Shown: one piece after another, positions 21,860-33,950 of the stretch
How the letters are laid out: every line of letters begins with the position of its first letter
How positions within the stretch are numbered: the first letter of the stretch is position 1
NCBI GenBank assembly: GCA_039619475.1
Contig: CM077116.1
Span: 298,324,464 to 298,388,463, forward strand
DNA: 64,000 bases
Source: Icerya purchasi
Lineage: Eukaryota; Arthropoda; Insecta; Hemiptera; Monophlebidae
Direction: 5' to 3'
Position numbers and translations under genes: made by a program
Notes under the pieces: model-generated
Database searches by the model: none
Told to the model about the DNA's origin: nothing
Seen by the model: only the letters and a program-made list of their open reading frames with translations

Positions 21860-24800
21860 TTTCCATTCGCTATTATCGCCGTAAACTCTGACAAACGGAT
21901 TGAAAAAACCGAGGGGGGGGGGGGGATTATAAAATAGGTCGTACAGATAGATGAAGTGAATAATTGTTAGAATCTGAACAAAATTTTGGATGAAACCTTC
22001 TTATATAAGAGCAGGAGGAGATGGAGAATATTTTTAAAAAGAGTAATGAGAAGAAGTAATAATTCGAGCCCGGAAAATCTGTCGGTATAGAAGGAAGAAT
22101 GGAGGTAGTAGATAATAGAAAATAATTGAGGATGGGCGACTAGAGAAAATGAAAAAAAGGCTGTAGTGGGTAGCCGTTAACAATTTTGTGCAGATGGAGT
22201 AGAAAAAAGGAGGGCGAAAAAAATTTCGAGAAATGCTGAAATTTGGAGGATAAGAAAGCTTCTGACGCAATCGGGTGTAGAAAATGATTTTAGGGTATTT
22301 ACCACTGTTTAATTACGGCTTAGGGAGGAAATTTGGAAAAGAAAGAGAAAAAAGAAAATTAACCGATAAATCGGCGTAAAGCAAATAGAAAGTAGAGATG
22401 ATTGTTACAGCATTATGGTGCGCCACAAAATAAACTTGGACGAAAAAAAGAAGGGGTCACTTTTTTAGGTGTAAAGCGACAGTTCTTCTAAATGAAAAGA
22501 TAGCAATGAATAAGAGTGGGGAACATTTTTTTTTTTTTTTCTCTTGGGCTTGTCAATCAAGGACCTTCACCCGGAAATAAATAGAAAGGAAAGAAATCGG
22601 TTATATTTTGATCTGATCAGAAATGAGGAACTTGTAGCTCAACCGTTATGTGTGTAGCGGCATCGTCTTAAAAATCAACATTCAAAATTCTTTTCTTTTT
22701 TTTTGCATTTTATGCAATTTTATTTTTTGTCTCACATGTAGGAAGACTTGAAAGTCATCTGAATAAACTTGCTGCTGGACTACTACATACTGTTAGTGAT
22801 AGGGGCTGAAGCGTAAGAAACCGTATATGACCTTGTTTAAGGTAATGACTATCGGGTACGTACATACCATTGGGTACTTCTCCCTTCATGCTCAATATTA
22901 CCCCTGTTAAGTATTTTGGTAAATGGCCCAGATCTGGCCAGTTTATAATACAATAAAGAAAAAGTACAAAACTAATCGTTTTTTTTTGTTGTTTTTTTTT
23001 TTGTTTATTTTTTTTCTCGTTATCCGTTAACGAACCATATAAACTCTAATGCAAACAAGAATATTGGAAACCGATTTAAGTGATTCTTCGGATTATGGCG
23101 CTATCATCAGAAAGAATAGAATAAAGCAGTGCCGGATATGGGAAAATACGACATTTATACAACTAGTGAGTAAACAAGCTGTAGGTAAACAAACTCAGAG
23201 TCGTTACAATATTAACGTATTTAATTATTATCAGTGATTAAAGTACACCTACTTTATCAATATAATAATTTGTTGTACATATGTGTTTTTTTTCCGTTAT
23301 TTCTTTCAAAAAACAACGATCTGCATTGATACAACATATCATCGTTTTATTTAAGATTCCGTGCTCCCATAATGTACGCAAATCTAAAATGATGGTTTTG
23401 AAATGGTAAAAATATCAAAAATTATACAAAATAACGCAGGAGCAATTTATAAGCATTAAAATTTTTTTACTTAAATCGTAATTAAAGTGCTCCTTGAAAT
23501 ACAGTGCTTGACTATAGGACAGCTGATTGGGTATCACAAATCAGGAAAAATCGGTGGTTGTTCCATGTTCAAAGAAAAGCTGTGTAATTTATACAATTTG
23601 TTATAAATATGGAGCCACTTGCAACTGATGTCAACATGATAATAGATACTTCAACTACGATTATGATGGTTCTTATCACCGAAACTAGTCAGCAAATATT
23701 TTCTATATCTTAATTAATCGCAATTTTGTATTTTATATGTTCTGTTAAAATTGGTTACATCGAATTTAAAACAGACAAAAAAAAAAAAAAGTAGTAACTC
23801 ATTCATTTAAACGTGAACTTCTAAAATAAATATATATAGATATATATATTCTTTCGTGAAGAAAAAAAAAATATCGGTAGAAAATTAATTAAACTCCCCC
23901 CTTGGAGGAGTTACGTTCTCGTAGGTATCAATGAGAGAGGAAAATGTTGACAAAACCAAAACACACCCTCAACAGGAATATTAAAAGAGGGGAAAAATAT
24001 AGCCCCGATAAGTTATAAAACTTCAAATCTGGCTTCGAATCGTGCAATTTTTAAAAAAAAATTATTACGTCGATGAAAAGCATGCTATTCGGAGACTAGC
24101 CAGCGATGAAACCATAAACGTCTTTTTCTTAATGAAACTTTGAAAGTTTGCGAGAAACGGCCCGTCCTCATTTCGCTCTTTATAAACGCGAGTATTGCAG
24201 TTGTAAATTTCGAACTAGTTCATAAATACTCGCGTTCACGGAATACCTTTTCAAATTTACAACTTCAAAATTCTCGCGGTGCCGGAAATTATAAAAAAAA
24301 AACTCGAAACAAAACGCAACGGAAATAGATCCGCCGACGTTATAATTATCGCGGATAAGTGCACTTTCAATTTGGAATTTTTATCGGCCCTTTACGTTGT
24401 AAGTTAGAAATATATACCAAAAACATTTAAAATTAAAAATTATTCACTTTAATGTTCAGTAACTGCTCCTTTCTAAGGTCGGGATTTTTTCAAATACCAA
24501 ATTTTGTGGTTAATAGCGAGAGACATTTTTCGTTTCATCTTACATCATCGATTATTTTTATAGCGCGACACACACGAAAATCACGGCTACGCGTTGAACA
24601 CATTAATTTTTTTTTTGTTTCTTTTATAAAATAAAATAGGACGGCCCATCAAGGAGAACCCCAAACGAACGAATCGAATACAAATGAACTGTTCATGTGC
24701 ATTATCGCGAAGATTGTTTTCTCCTCCTTTTTTCGTTTGAAATGGAAAGAATTTTACGGTTTCAGCAAGACGATAATTTCAGGTTTAATATATATCCATC

Positions 24801-26835
24801 GAAGGCCTAAGTGGAAGCTGAGTAGGTATGTAGATTTAACGGATGTAACGATTTCAGCGCGAAAAATTAACAGAGACTTTTGCGACGACGTGAATTTAAG
24901 AGTTCTGTTTAGCAGTAAGAGACAGAAGATGATCGCAGAGAGGGTTACCATTAAAAGTAGGCTACTAAATTTACGTCCCTCGCTCGAAAAAAAAAAAAAA
25001 AATAATAATAATAATAACAAAGGAAGTGTTTAATTTCACTTAATCTTTCCTATTTAATATGCAATCGGCTTCTCCGTCATTTAAAATGTAGCACCGATGA
25101 GAAATGAATTTCCAATACAGATTCGTTCATTTCGATCGTTCTTTTTTTCATTCGTATTTAACGTGTTTATTCGCCGATGTGTGTTCTTCGAAGTTGCCGT
25201 TATTATTCGCAATTTTGATTATACGTACAGCTGATGAACGTTAATTTTTGTCTTTGAAACAAAAAAAATAGGTTAAATTCGCTCGTCATCGTCGTCAGGT
25301 ATTTTTTTTTTATCAACATCGACTCGGTGTTCCTTGCGTTTATATTATTTTCGATTCATTTTAGTACTTTTATACTAGCATTATTTTTATTTACCTTTTT
25401 TTTTTTTTTTTGCATCTGTAAATTTCATTTAATTCCACATTTCGGTTTTCTTATTAAATATTAACTTTTTCTTTTTTCTTTTTTTGACTCGAGCGTTTAT
25501 TACTTAAATAATTATCGCGCCGCCATCTTATATCAGTCCCGTATTCCCTTTTTATACTTAAGGTTCTGGCACGCGCATTTCATTTAAATATTTGCCCCTG
25601 TTTAGTATAGAATGTAAATCATTTTTTTTTTTTTTTTCTAAATTGAGAAATAATGAAAACTACTTTGTCGCTTCAAATTAGATCGGAAACAGAATTTTCC
25701 GAAGAAGAAAATGCAGAATGAGGAGAAATTGAAAAAAAAGCGTCGGTTTTCAGCGCTTTTTCTTATTAGCGTTTTCTAAGATAATAGCGACATTTTTCTC
25801 GCGCATATCCCGGAAAAGCGATGAGCGATAACGTCATCTTCGCGTGCAGAAAATGAGAAAATAATTAAATTTTCATCTTCCGAACGGACTAGAAATTGCG
25901 GCCGTGTCGGGTGAGAATTAATTCGGCTTTTTATTCAAGAGAAAAATCGCGCATGATGGATAGCGCGAGGAGCGGGGGGACAAGGGACGAGCGAAATATG
26001 CGATATATATTTTTTTTTAGCAAAATGTTGTAAAGACATCAGCAGAATCGGTTAATCATTTGAATTAGTCGCTGTAAAAACGCATTCATTTAAGTATCAT
26101 TAACGGATGATAATCGCAGTGGACGACGAAGGCCATTAAAAAACCTGCTCGAAGCTTTGCCGAGAAATGATAGCGGTCCATTAGCAACGAGTGAACGTAC
26201 ATTTTATCATACGTATATAGAGCCGCTGGTCCATCTCGGTGTGCACCGAGCGAGTACGTTCTCTGTCGCTGCTGTACCGGGGAAATTGTTATCGCTCGCT
26301 ACTTTTGAAATATATTCCACTGTTGAGTCTAGCTTTCTTTCGTCATTAGAGTATCTTTCGGCTAAATGAAAAAGCCATTATATAGCTTTCTCTGTTCGTT
26401 CTAGAAGATAGAACGAAACAAGGCGCTGAAGAAATATCTTTATTCGTGTAGGGGGCCTTTGGCTCTGTTCCTAAATCTTTCGTCCTCCTTCAATGCCGAA
26501 ACTCGCCGCTATAGACACTTAACTTCGACTTAGTCTATCTAGTACGATGATAATTTAGGAGCATCGTTTTTTTCCTCGAAAAAAAAAAAAAAAGAGAGAA
26601 AGAAAGAAAAAAAAGAAAATACCGTTTCGCTTATTATCTCTCGGTAAATATCTTTTATTCATTTCTTTCCGATTTCCGTATCTTCCATTATTCTTCCCGC
26701 GACACGGATCAGCTATTATTTCAACGTGCCTCCTGTCCAACGTATCGGCCTGTAACTGTTTGCCCATGTTCAAGAATTGCGTGTTTACCATTGATTTCTT
26801 TAACTTTTCAAAAAGGTGATTTGGTTAATCATAGC
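21860..26835. other. no recognisable gene
   Basis: Includes a G13 tract at about 21911-21923, several A/T homopolymers, and an 11-12-bp-stem hairpin at about 24184-24237 (acgcgagtatt / aatactcgcgt). Reading frames up to 112 codons show no recognisable domain. It could be intergenic or intronic. Confidence 0.5.
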
Positions 26836-26913
26836 AAAAATCGAACTTGTAAGTCGAACTTGGGAATCAAACTTGGAAATCAAACTTGGTAGTTGAACTT
26901 GGAAACTGAACTC
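26836..26913 (+). repeat. 13-14-bp minisatellite
   Basis: Six imperfect head-to-tail units of the type aaatcaaacttgg (variants aatcgaacttg, aagtcgaacttgg, tagttgaacttgg, aaactgaactcg). Confidence 0.9.
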
Positions 26914-27690
26914 GCGCGTAAGATTTACTCTTCCGATTAATGCTAATCGATGCGAAATCGTGTTTTGAACAATTTTAATCTAGGGGATTTTAAGTAATTT
27001 AAGGAAATAACGCAAAAAAAATGATTATTTATTTCAAAAAAGCTGATTATTAATTATTTCGTCTCGATATCACGCATGGGCTATATATAACGTTTAAAAG
27101 AAGAACAACTAATTACCTGTATCTGTCGGTTTTCGGTATTTTTATAGAGGGACCTTAATGTATCTATGTGTGTACACACGGGTGAAGCCTTCGTAACCGA
27201 CGATTTTATTCATTGTTATTATTATAAGTTCTTACATTTGATTGTGCAAGAAGAAGTTAAAATCTGTTTGATTAAAAAATGAGATTATCAAGTATTTTGT
27301 CCTATAATTTAAGAATTAAAAAAACAAAAAAAAAGCAAAAAACAAAAACACATGTGTAAGTTTTGCTTCAAACAAAACCAACCTTGCGAGTGATAAAATA
27401 CGGAATTACAACAAACCGATTTTAAAAATTCCTTTGCGCATCACCGCAAATATGAATATGTAATAATTTACTGCAGATTTTTTTGTAAGTTTTACAGGAC
27501 AACCAAAATGAAATATAATTAATCTTTTTTCCCGAGTATTTCGCTTTTCTTTTTTTTTTTTTTTTTCAATACTGCGTTTACTACAAGATTATAGATCAGA
27601 TTTAATTGATCAATTTAGCCGCTCTCATATAGTAGCATAAAGCATGCCTATTTTGGGTCATTTGAAAATAGTTGGAGGGTGCTAAAATGC
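26914..27690. other. no recognisable gene
   Basis: AT-rich with A-rich tracts around 27319-27350 and a T tract at about 27549-27566. Confidence 0.5.
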
Positions 27691-27703
27691 ACGCAACCAG
27701 GAT

Positions 27704-28027
27704 ATGTTCCGTAGTTGGCAAGATGTTACGGAAGGGCCAGGAGGAGTCCCCCTAATAGATTGTTACCGAACATCGATAAGCGTCCTACGCGTAGTTTGGT
27801 CAGTTCTGAAGATTCTCAGCCGGACATGGGTCTCAGTGGTCACCAGCCTACAACACACTGTATGCATATCGATTTCAATGATTTTCCAACTTTCTGCGTC
27901 CTATGTTCCTGTAAGAAGGATGACATTAGTTAAGGGAGAGAGGCTACTCTTCGGCCAAATTCACGAGCCGCCCCAGGCACGCACTGCGGTGACTCTCACA
28001 GGAACGTTTACTCGTGAGCCAATGTAA
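27704..28027 (+). other. unclassified 107-codon reading frame in GC-richer DNA
   Basis: Open frame starting MFRSWQDVTEGPGG in a stretch that is visibly more GC-rich than its surroundings. A second plus-strand frame (27715-27933) overlaps it for 72 codons. Neither resembles a family I know, and no splice sites are convincing. It may be an exon, a decayed element or an unrecognised repeat. Confidence 0.2.
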
Positions 28028-28123
28028 AATTAATAATAGCCGGTTTGAGGTTTTCGGCGCTCGCAGTGACCCCTCTAAAAGGTTGTAGAGAGCCTATAAA
28101 GTGAGAATTGCATTTCAAGGATT

Positions 28124-28196
28124 GGCGGTGAGACCCGAGCAGAAGGAAATTCCATACAACTTTCTCTGCCGCTTCACGTTATAGGCGCAAACCGCC
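28124..28196. other. nested hairpin with RNA-like structure
   Basis: Nested complementary segments: GGCGGT (28124) with ACCGCC (28191), GTGA (about 28128) with TCAC (28174), and GCAGA..GAAA (28139) with TTTC.TCTGC (28161-28169). This gives a compact ~73-nt stem with a bulge. No match to a named RNA is claimed. Confidence 0.4.
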
Positions 28197-28199
28197 GGC

Positions 28200-31100
28200 G
28201 AAGAATCGACATGGTTTAATTACATTTAATTCGTATAGTATTTAATTTTACGTCGTAAATCATTTTGAACATATCTGGGCAACTCCAAGTCGATAATTTA
28301 TATATATATACGTATGTCTGCTATTTCGATATGATCAATTTAATGCACTATTCCAATTTTATCTACTTATCGCATATATGTGTATATAAGTGATACCGGT
28401 GATCGACAAGTGTCCCGTGTACCCCCGGCTAATCTTAGAACTGTGCTGCACACAGAGTTTCAGCACTTAACTATGCCTCGGATAATACGCATAAATCGTA
28501 TATATAATCGCATACGAGTCGAGCAATTCTCGCGCATAGGCAATCATTCAATTTTTCATTTTCGTCTGTCTACGGTTACTCTAGTTTTACGGGTACATCC
28601 TTATGTGTAAAGTAAGGCCGTAAAAATGAACTCATCTCCTTCATCCACAAACAGCGTGCACGTATCACAGCGTATACTACAAGTATATTCTTCTTACACA
28701 GATATACAACGAGGCACATCAATATCCGGAATCTGCGTTTAGAACTTAATTATCATCATAAAGAGGAACCTGAAAAATAGAACGTGAAATAACATTCGTA
28801 AAAAATAAAAAACAAAAAACGAACGTGCTAATGTTAAAGACAGATAAATTCGCGTCCCGTATTATAATATCCGCAAAAGAAACCGGAATTTTTTGCGAAA
28901 AACCCGCTTCAAGTTGAACTTTCGCCGTGACGATAATAATTTCATCTTGAACAATTAAAAAAAAAGCGCGATAGTGTGCATTAAAATGTCGTGTAAGAGT
29001 CGAAGTACGAACCGCGCCAAATAGTCATATCGAATAATAAAAATATTTATGATGGTCTTTACTGAAAATTACGAAATATTCTCTAACGAGTTCGAGAAGG
29101 AAAACCGCATCGAATCTTTTTCGCAGTAACCGTTGGTGCGGCTGGAGCTAACACGGTACGATAAAAGTTTTACCAAAGGCAAATTGAGAATAACTACGGC
29201 ACTACGCGCGAAGAAAAGTGTAAAAAGTGTGTGGGCTACAGATTTCGTCAGTTGCAAGACGTAAATCGGTCGCTCTTTGCGTTAAAAAGCGCTTTGAATT
29301 TGCGAACAAGTACTGCCACATTTTGCGACGAATCGAAATTGAGCGTGTTTTCGAAAGCGATGGCAAACGGAAAGTTTACCGCAAATGAATAATTCAGATT
29401 TGGGAGTTAAAAATGTAACTGCTCCTATAAATAGCGGCGTCGATAATGTTACAATGTGTAGCGGCGTTTGCGGCAAATGTACACCGGTGGTGTTTATTGT
29501 GTGACTGCCGAAATGTACTAGAAACTTTAGGAAACGATCTATGTATGTCGGACATCCCCCCCCTCAAAAAAAAGTGTTTAGAAATAACGATTTTTTTTCG
29601 TCCGTATTACATCGATTCGGTTTCAACGTGGTGTTCGAATAATAATACAATCGGTCATCTTTTAAAAACTTTCCTAAAAATTATTCGTTCAAGAATAGGC
29701 ATTGAATAGATGAGTTTGGTTTCAGACTTTGCAACTCTATTATTGCGACGAAGTTTACATTTTAAATTATTCCCGTACACGTTAATGTTTAAATCGAGTT
29801 TCTGATCGGTAAAATGTGCTAAAAAAAGAGATGCGGGGAAGCCGAACTAAACGAACGAAAAAAAAAAAATAGGAGGGCCCAGTGAATGTAAACGAATGCG
29901 TTAATTATTATAAAATAAATAAATCGTGGTAAATGTCGAACGAAAAAAACGAAGAAATAAAAAGCGGCCTAACTAGGAAGGGTGTACCGAGAGATTGTTT
30001 GTTCATTATGAAACCGAGCAACTCATTTTTTCGATCCCGTCCAGCACAAAAATGTTTTATGTTACAGATTAAATTAAAATTATGATAATGAGCAATTTAA
30101 AATTTGAAAAGGAAAATATTCAAAGACTGCAATCTTTTTTCCATCGTTGTGTTGACAGCTACAGCGGTAAGATGACGTTTTGCAAGATGCAGTAGTAGTT
30201 GATCTAAATAGCAGCGATGATAATATAGGTGCAGAATTAAACAGCTGAGTTACTTAAAGGTTTTAAGAGAGCAGTTCTAGCAGGCCGGGGATCAGTTCGG
30301 TTTAAAATAATTCAATTGCAAAAATAGCTTGCTTTAGAACCGTTCTAATTACGTACAAGTCGAGGTCTGATTTAAAATTGGGATAATCCGTTTTTGTCGC
30401 CACACATATGCGATGCTAGAATACCATCGATAATAAACTAGCACTGACGACGCGAAATGATAATTCAGCTCAAACGGTAAATTTAAAATCGGCACCGTGC
30501 TAGAAGAGTTTCGCCTATTCAACATCTCTCGGTCCAGTTTTATTAATTACTTTAGCCGGTCAACGGAGAAGATTAATATTAGGCGACAGAATTGCTACGA
30601 TCAAAGCGAGTTCTCCACGCGCGAGCGATCATATTTTAACGTAGACGTACTGGTCACTTTCCCCAGAACTGTTACCTTTCTCTAGCCTGTTAATTAAGAT
30701 TATCGGAGTCCGTCGCGCAAGGAAAACAGTTTATTACACTGAACGTAAATTTCGAAATTTGAGATTATAATAAATATTAAGCTTACTGTTTTTGAACATT
30801 AGCCGCCACCAGCTGAGGTATCAAAATTCTTTCGAATGACCCGGCGATCAATTTAAAATCGTGAACCAGTTTTTTTTCCTCTTCGTTCTAAACCAGCAAA
30901 ATCCCTCCTTAACAAAAAAAAAAAGTTCTAATTCAGACTAGTGTCTTCTAGCACCGAACTAGTTTGAATTAAGCCATTAGTGACTTAAAAGTTCATCTTC
31001 TGCGTCGCAATTATTAGTCATTTTTATCGACTTCTTGATTCCTTTGAAATCATATCCGTATTGACCGCACATGGAGACAATTGAATAATCTTTCTTTTTT

Positions 31101-31960
31101 TTAAATCTTTAGTTCTCTTTAATTTTTATCCAATCCTTTTAATCCGTGTATCACTCGTTCTATTCCGCTTCAATATATTTACGGCTTTTTTCGGCTAAAT
31201 GACCATTCAATCGCCATTCATTGCAATTCATCTCTATTAGCAAAAATACAATTATTCGCTTCCTTAATTAAGTTTACCAATGCGACTTTCAACAATATTA
31301 TTTGCTCCGTGGTGCTGATTTCTTTTACTCTACCAGTCCTAGTGTGATAAATTGGGCGGTTTCCAGTTCGCAATCTGAAAATAACGTGCGTTTTCCATTG
31401 CACCTTCCATTTCTTACATTAAATTTCCGGGCAAATATGGTAAAACGGCCGCCGATTGTCGCGTTTTCCGGATTTCTTCGTTATTTCTGCGATCAACAAT
31501 TAAAATCGCTACGAAATTGTGACTAAGTTATCGTAATTTTAAGCGAAATACACCGTTAGCGAAAAAAGTCTGTCGATTGTGACAAACGAAAATGCAAAAT
31601 ATACTCTAATTTTTCTCGATTACAAGGCGAAGGCGCAGGTTATATTTGGCTCTTTGAAGTTCTTTTTTCTTCTTTTTTTTTTTTTTTATAAACCCCCTTT
31701 TGGGCATGCCAGCAATCGCCCAGAAACGACACGAGGGAAAAAAACCAATTAGCTTTAGAGTCGGTGTCAAATATTGCTAAGATAAAAGAACCGAGGCTAG
31801 GAAGAACGGAGATCGACGGAAACGATAAGATATACGAAGCGCAATAAGGATTACGGAGTTTAAGTGATAACAGATCGGGAGTACAAAGAAGTAGATTACA
31901 TTAACGAACGATGGACATTCAAAGATAGTTCTTAAAGTTACACTTAGTAATTCTTTATAT
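28200..31960. other. no recognisable gene
   Basis: Short TA run at about 28302-28312, several A/T homopolymers. Reading frames of 61-87 codons without family resemblance. Confidence 0.5.
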
Positions 31961-31962
31961 TT

Positions 31963-32745
31963 ATGTATTTATTTTTTTTTTTTTCAAAATCCACTTTGCA
32001 TTATTCCTTTTTTGTTGTTCCTTGCCTTAGCCCTACTTTATTTAATTTATATGTTTCCAAAATTGGTTTTCTCTCCTTAAAATCCAAAACTTTATTTTTT
32101 GCAGATGATATCCTTGTTTACTCTTCTTCCCGTAATCTTCTAGTTACCAATGAGGAACTAAACAGCTCCTTAAGTACTCTAGAAGAGGCCCTTTCTAACA
32201 TTCATCTCTTCATTTCCGCCCCAAAATCAGCAGCTGTAGTCTTCACCCTTCGACCTTACAACCCGGGCTCATTTGAAATAAATCTAAAAAATCAGTCCAT
32301 TCCAATAGTCAGTTCTTTTCGTTATCTGGGTATCACTTTATCCCCTCGTCTGTCTTTCCATGATCATATCAGCTATTTATATGCTTCCTCGCTTAAAGTC
32401 TTTAACCTTCTTAAAGCTCTCTCACCTACGAGATGGGGAGGCGATCCGTCTGTGTTAATAATGTTGTATAAATCTCTCATACGCCCTAGATTGGATTATT
32501 GCAGTTTCTTATATGGCAACGCTTCTAAATCCGTTCTCTACAAATTAGATCGTCTCCAAAACAGTTGCCTTCGGCTTTGTCTCGGAGCTCTGAGGTCATC
32601 TCCTATCCCAGCCATTCTATCTGAATCCAATATCTGTCCTCTGTTCATCCGAAGATCTTATTTGGGTTATCGCTTTCTCATTAAACGTTTTTCCACTTCC
32701 TCGTCAAATATCAGTACCTCTTATTCTTTTATCCTCCATTATTAG
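31963..32745 (+). CDS. LINE reverse transcriptase part (3' palm and thumb)
   Basis: RNA-templated DNA synthesis domain of the element. LSPTLFNLYVSKI (about residues 22-34) is motif B and LFFADDILVYSS carries the catalytic FADD (residues 46-49). FRYLGITLSPRLSFHDHI and LIRPRLDYCSFLYG are the thumb blocks, then LDRLQNSCLRLCLGALR. The first ~20 residues (MYLFFFFSK...) come from a T tract, not from the element. Fingers, motif A and the endonuclease are missing through 5' truncation. The frame ends at TAG, but the same frame reopens at once and runs into RNase H, so this is probably a point nonsense change rather than the natural end. Confidence 0.88.
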   Translation: MYLFFFFSKSTLHYSFFVVPCLSPTLFNLYVSKIGFLSLKSKTLFFADDILVYSSSRNLLVTNEELNSSLSTLEEALSNIHLFISAPKSAAVVFTLRPYNPGSFEINLKNQSIPIVSSFRYLGITLSPRLSFHDHISYLYASSLKVFNLLKALSPTRWGGDPSVLIMLYKSLIRPRLDYCSFLYGNASKSVLYKLDRLQNSCLRLCLGALRSSPIPAILSESNICPLFIRRSYLGYRFLIKRFSTSSSNISTSYSFILHY

Positions 32746-33950
32746 CGTTTTTCCTCCAATAAAATTCCTATACTATCTCATATATCGTTTCGCCTTTCTA
32801 AATTTTCCCCTTTTGTCATTCCTCATCACAAGCTTCCATTTTTTTCTTACGTCTATTCCAAATTGTTAAAGCCACCAAATATCATCTTCATGCCATGCTT
32901 CCTTAAATCCTCTCCCTCTCATATCGTCAGTATGGAATTTAATAATACAATAAACTCTCTATTCCGTGATCACTCTTTAATTTTTACTGACGAATCGAAG
33001 AGCCCGATCGGAGTTGGGGCGGCATTCTTGTGCCCTCAGTTCTTTCATTCTCGGTCTTTTAGACTTCCGTCCTTTTGTTCTGTCTTTACTGCAGAATCTG
33101 TTGCCATTCTACAAGCCATTATTTATATTTCCTCTTCTGCAAGTTCTTCCAAATTCCTTATTGTTTCTGATTCTTTAAGTGTTCTTCTAGCGCTATCTCC
33201 ACCTTCCCTTTCTCCTTCCACTGATGCTATTATCCTTTCTATTCGTTCTCTTCTTCATGATCTATCCTCATCGACGTGTACCCAGATTGACTTTCTTTGG
33301 ATTCCAGGACATGCAGGCATTGATGGAAATGTAGCCGTCGACCTTTTTACTAAAGCTGCTGTTTCCAATGGGAATTTTATTAGTAGGGTTCCAGCACACA
33401 ATATTCTTCTTCCAACTAAATCCTGCCATCTTAGACTTTGGCATTCTGTTTATGTATCTCTTTTCGCTAATCCTAATTCCTTTTATCTCTTGATTAACCC
33501 TGTTCCTCCCCCTCGTCCTTGGTTCTATGAGTTTCCCAGTTTGCATCGGTTCATAATTACTAAATTATCTCGCCTCTGTTTCTCGCATAGTCTCCTTCCT
33601 TCTTCACTAAATCGCTTCTCTTTGGCTGATTCTCCTTTTTGTCCATTGGATCCTGAAGGTTCCCAGTATGTTTGCGATGCGAATCACGTGCTCTTCGAGT
33701 GCTCCGGTTTATCTCGCGAGCGTGAGTTACTTTATTGTCATCTTTTAAAGCTTGGTCTTCCTGCTCCTTTCAACGCCTCTTATGTTCTTTCTCTACCTAC
33801 TATCGCTGTTGTTCCTGTCCTAGGGGTGTTCCTTGATTCCATTGTCGACAGAATAAAAATATAATTTCTATTCTATTCCATGTGTCTATTCCTTTTTGCT
33901 GGGCTAATGCTCTTTGCTAGCAAACCCAAGGGGGGGTTAAAAAAAAAAAA
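31990..33950 (+). mobile_element. I-type LINE with RT and RNase H, 5'-truncated
   Basis: 5'-truncated inside the RT palm, followed by the rest of RT, RNase H, a Cys/His knuckle, a short 3' UTR and an A12 tail at about 33938-33949. Two more copies of the same 3' end occur in the window (39640-40700 and 62205-62530, both minus strand). They share the word tgggctaatg or a variant in the 3' UTR. The coding strand is strikingly pyrimidine-rich. Only one in-frame stop (TAG at 32743-32745) interrupts about 630 codons, so the insertion is young relative to the other LINEs. Target duplication not determined. Confidence 0.9.
32863..33864 (+). CDS. LINE RNase H and Cys/His knuckle part
   Basis: RNase H1-like domain that degrades the RNA strand of RNA-DNA hybrids in I-type LINEs. 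Active-site residues are all present: D43 (FTDESKS), E78 (FTAESVAIL), D103 (LIVSDSLSVL), H150 and D160 (WIPGHAGIDGNVAVD). A putative zinc knuckle follows: C260-x10-C271-x3-H275-x4-C280, ending CDANHVLFEC. The nominal start is a TTG and is not a real initiator. The frame is continuous with the RT part except for the TAG at 32743-32745. The minus-strand frame at 33268-33546 is a shadow. Confidence 0.9.
   Translation: MLKPPNIIFMPCFLKSSPSHIVSMEFNNTINSLFRDHSLIFTDESKSPIGVGAAFLCPQFFHSRSFRLPSFCSVFTAESVAILQAIIYISSSASSSKFLIVSDSLSVLLALSPPSLSPSTDAIILSIRSLLHDLSSSTCTQIDFLWIPGHAGIDGNVAVDLFTKAAVSNGNFISRVPAHNILLPTKSCHLRLWHSVYVSLFANPNSFYLLINPVPPPRPWFYEFPSLHRFIITKLSRLCFSHSLLPSSLNRFSLADSPFCPLDPEGSQYVCDANHVLFECSGLSRERELLYCHLLKLGLPAPFNASYVLSLPTIAVVPVLGVFLDSIVDRIKI

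Noticed and set aside
24184..24237. 11-12-bp hairpin acgcgagtatt / aatactcgcgt
   Set aside because: Single short stem with no conserved context. Left as a note only.
25033..31960. Search for host exons in the longest element-free stretch
   Set aside because: No frame shows protein-family motifs with supporting splice sites, so I did not call a gene.
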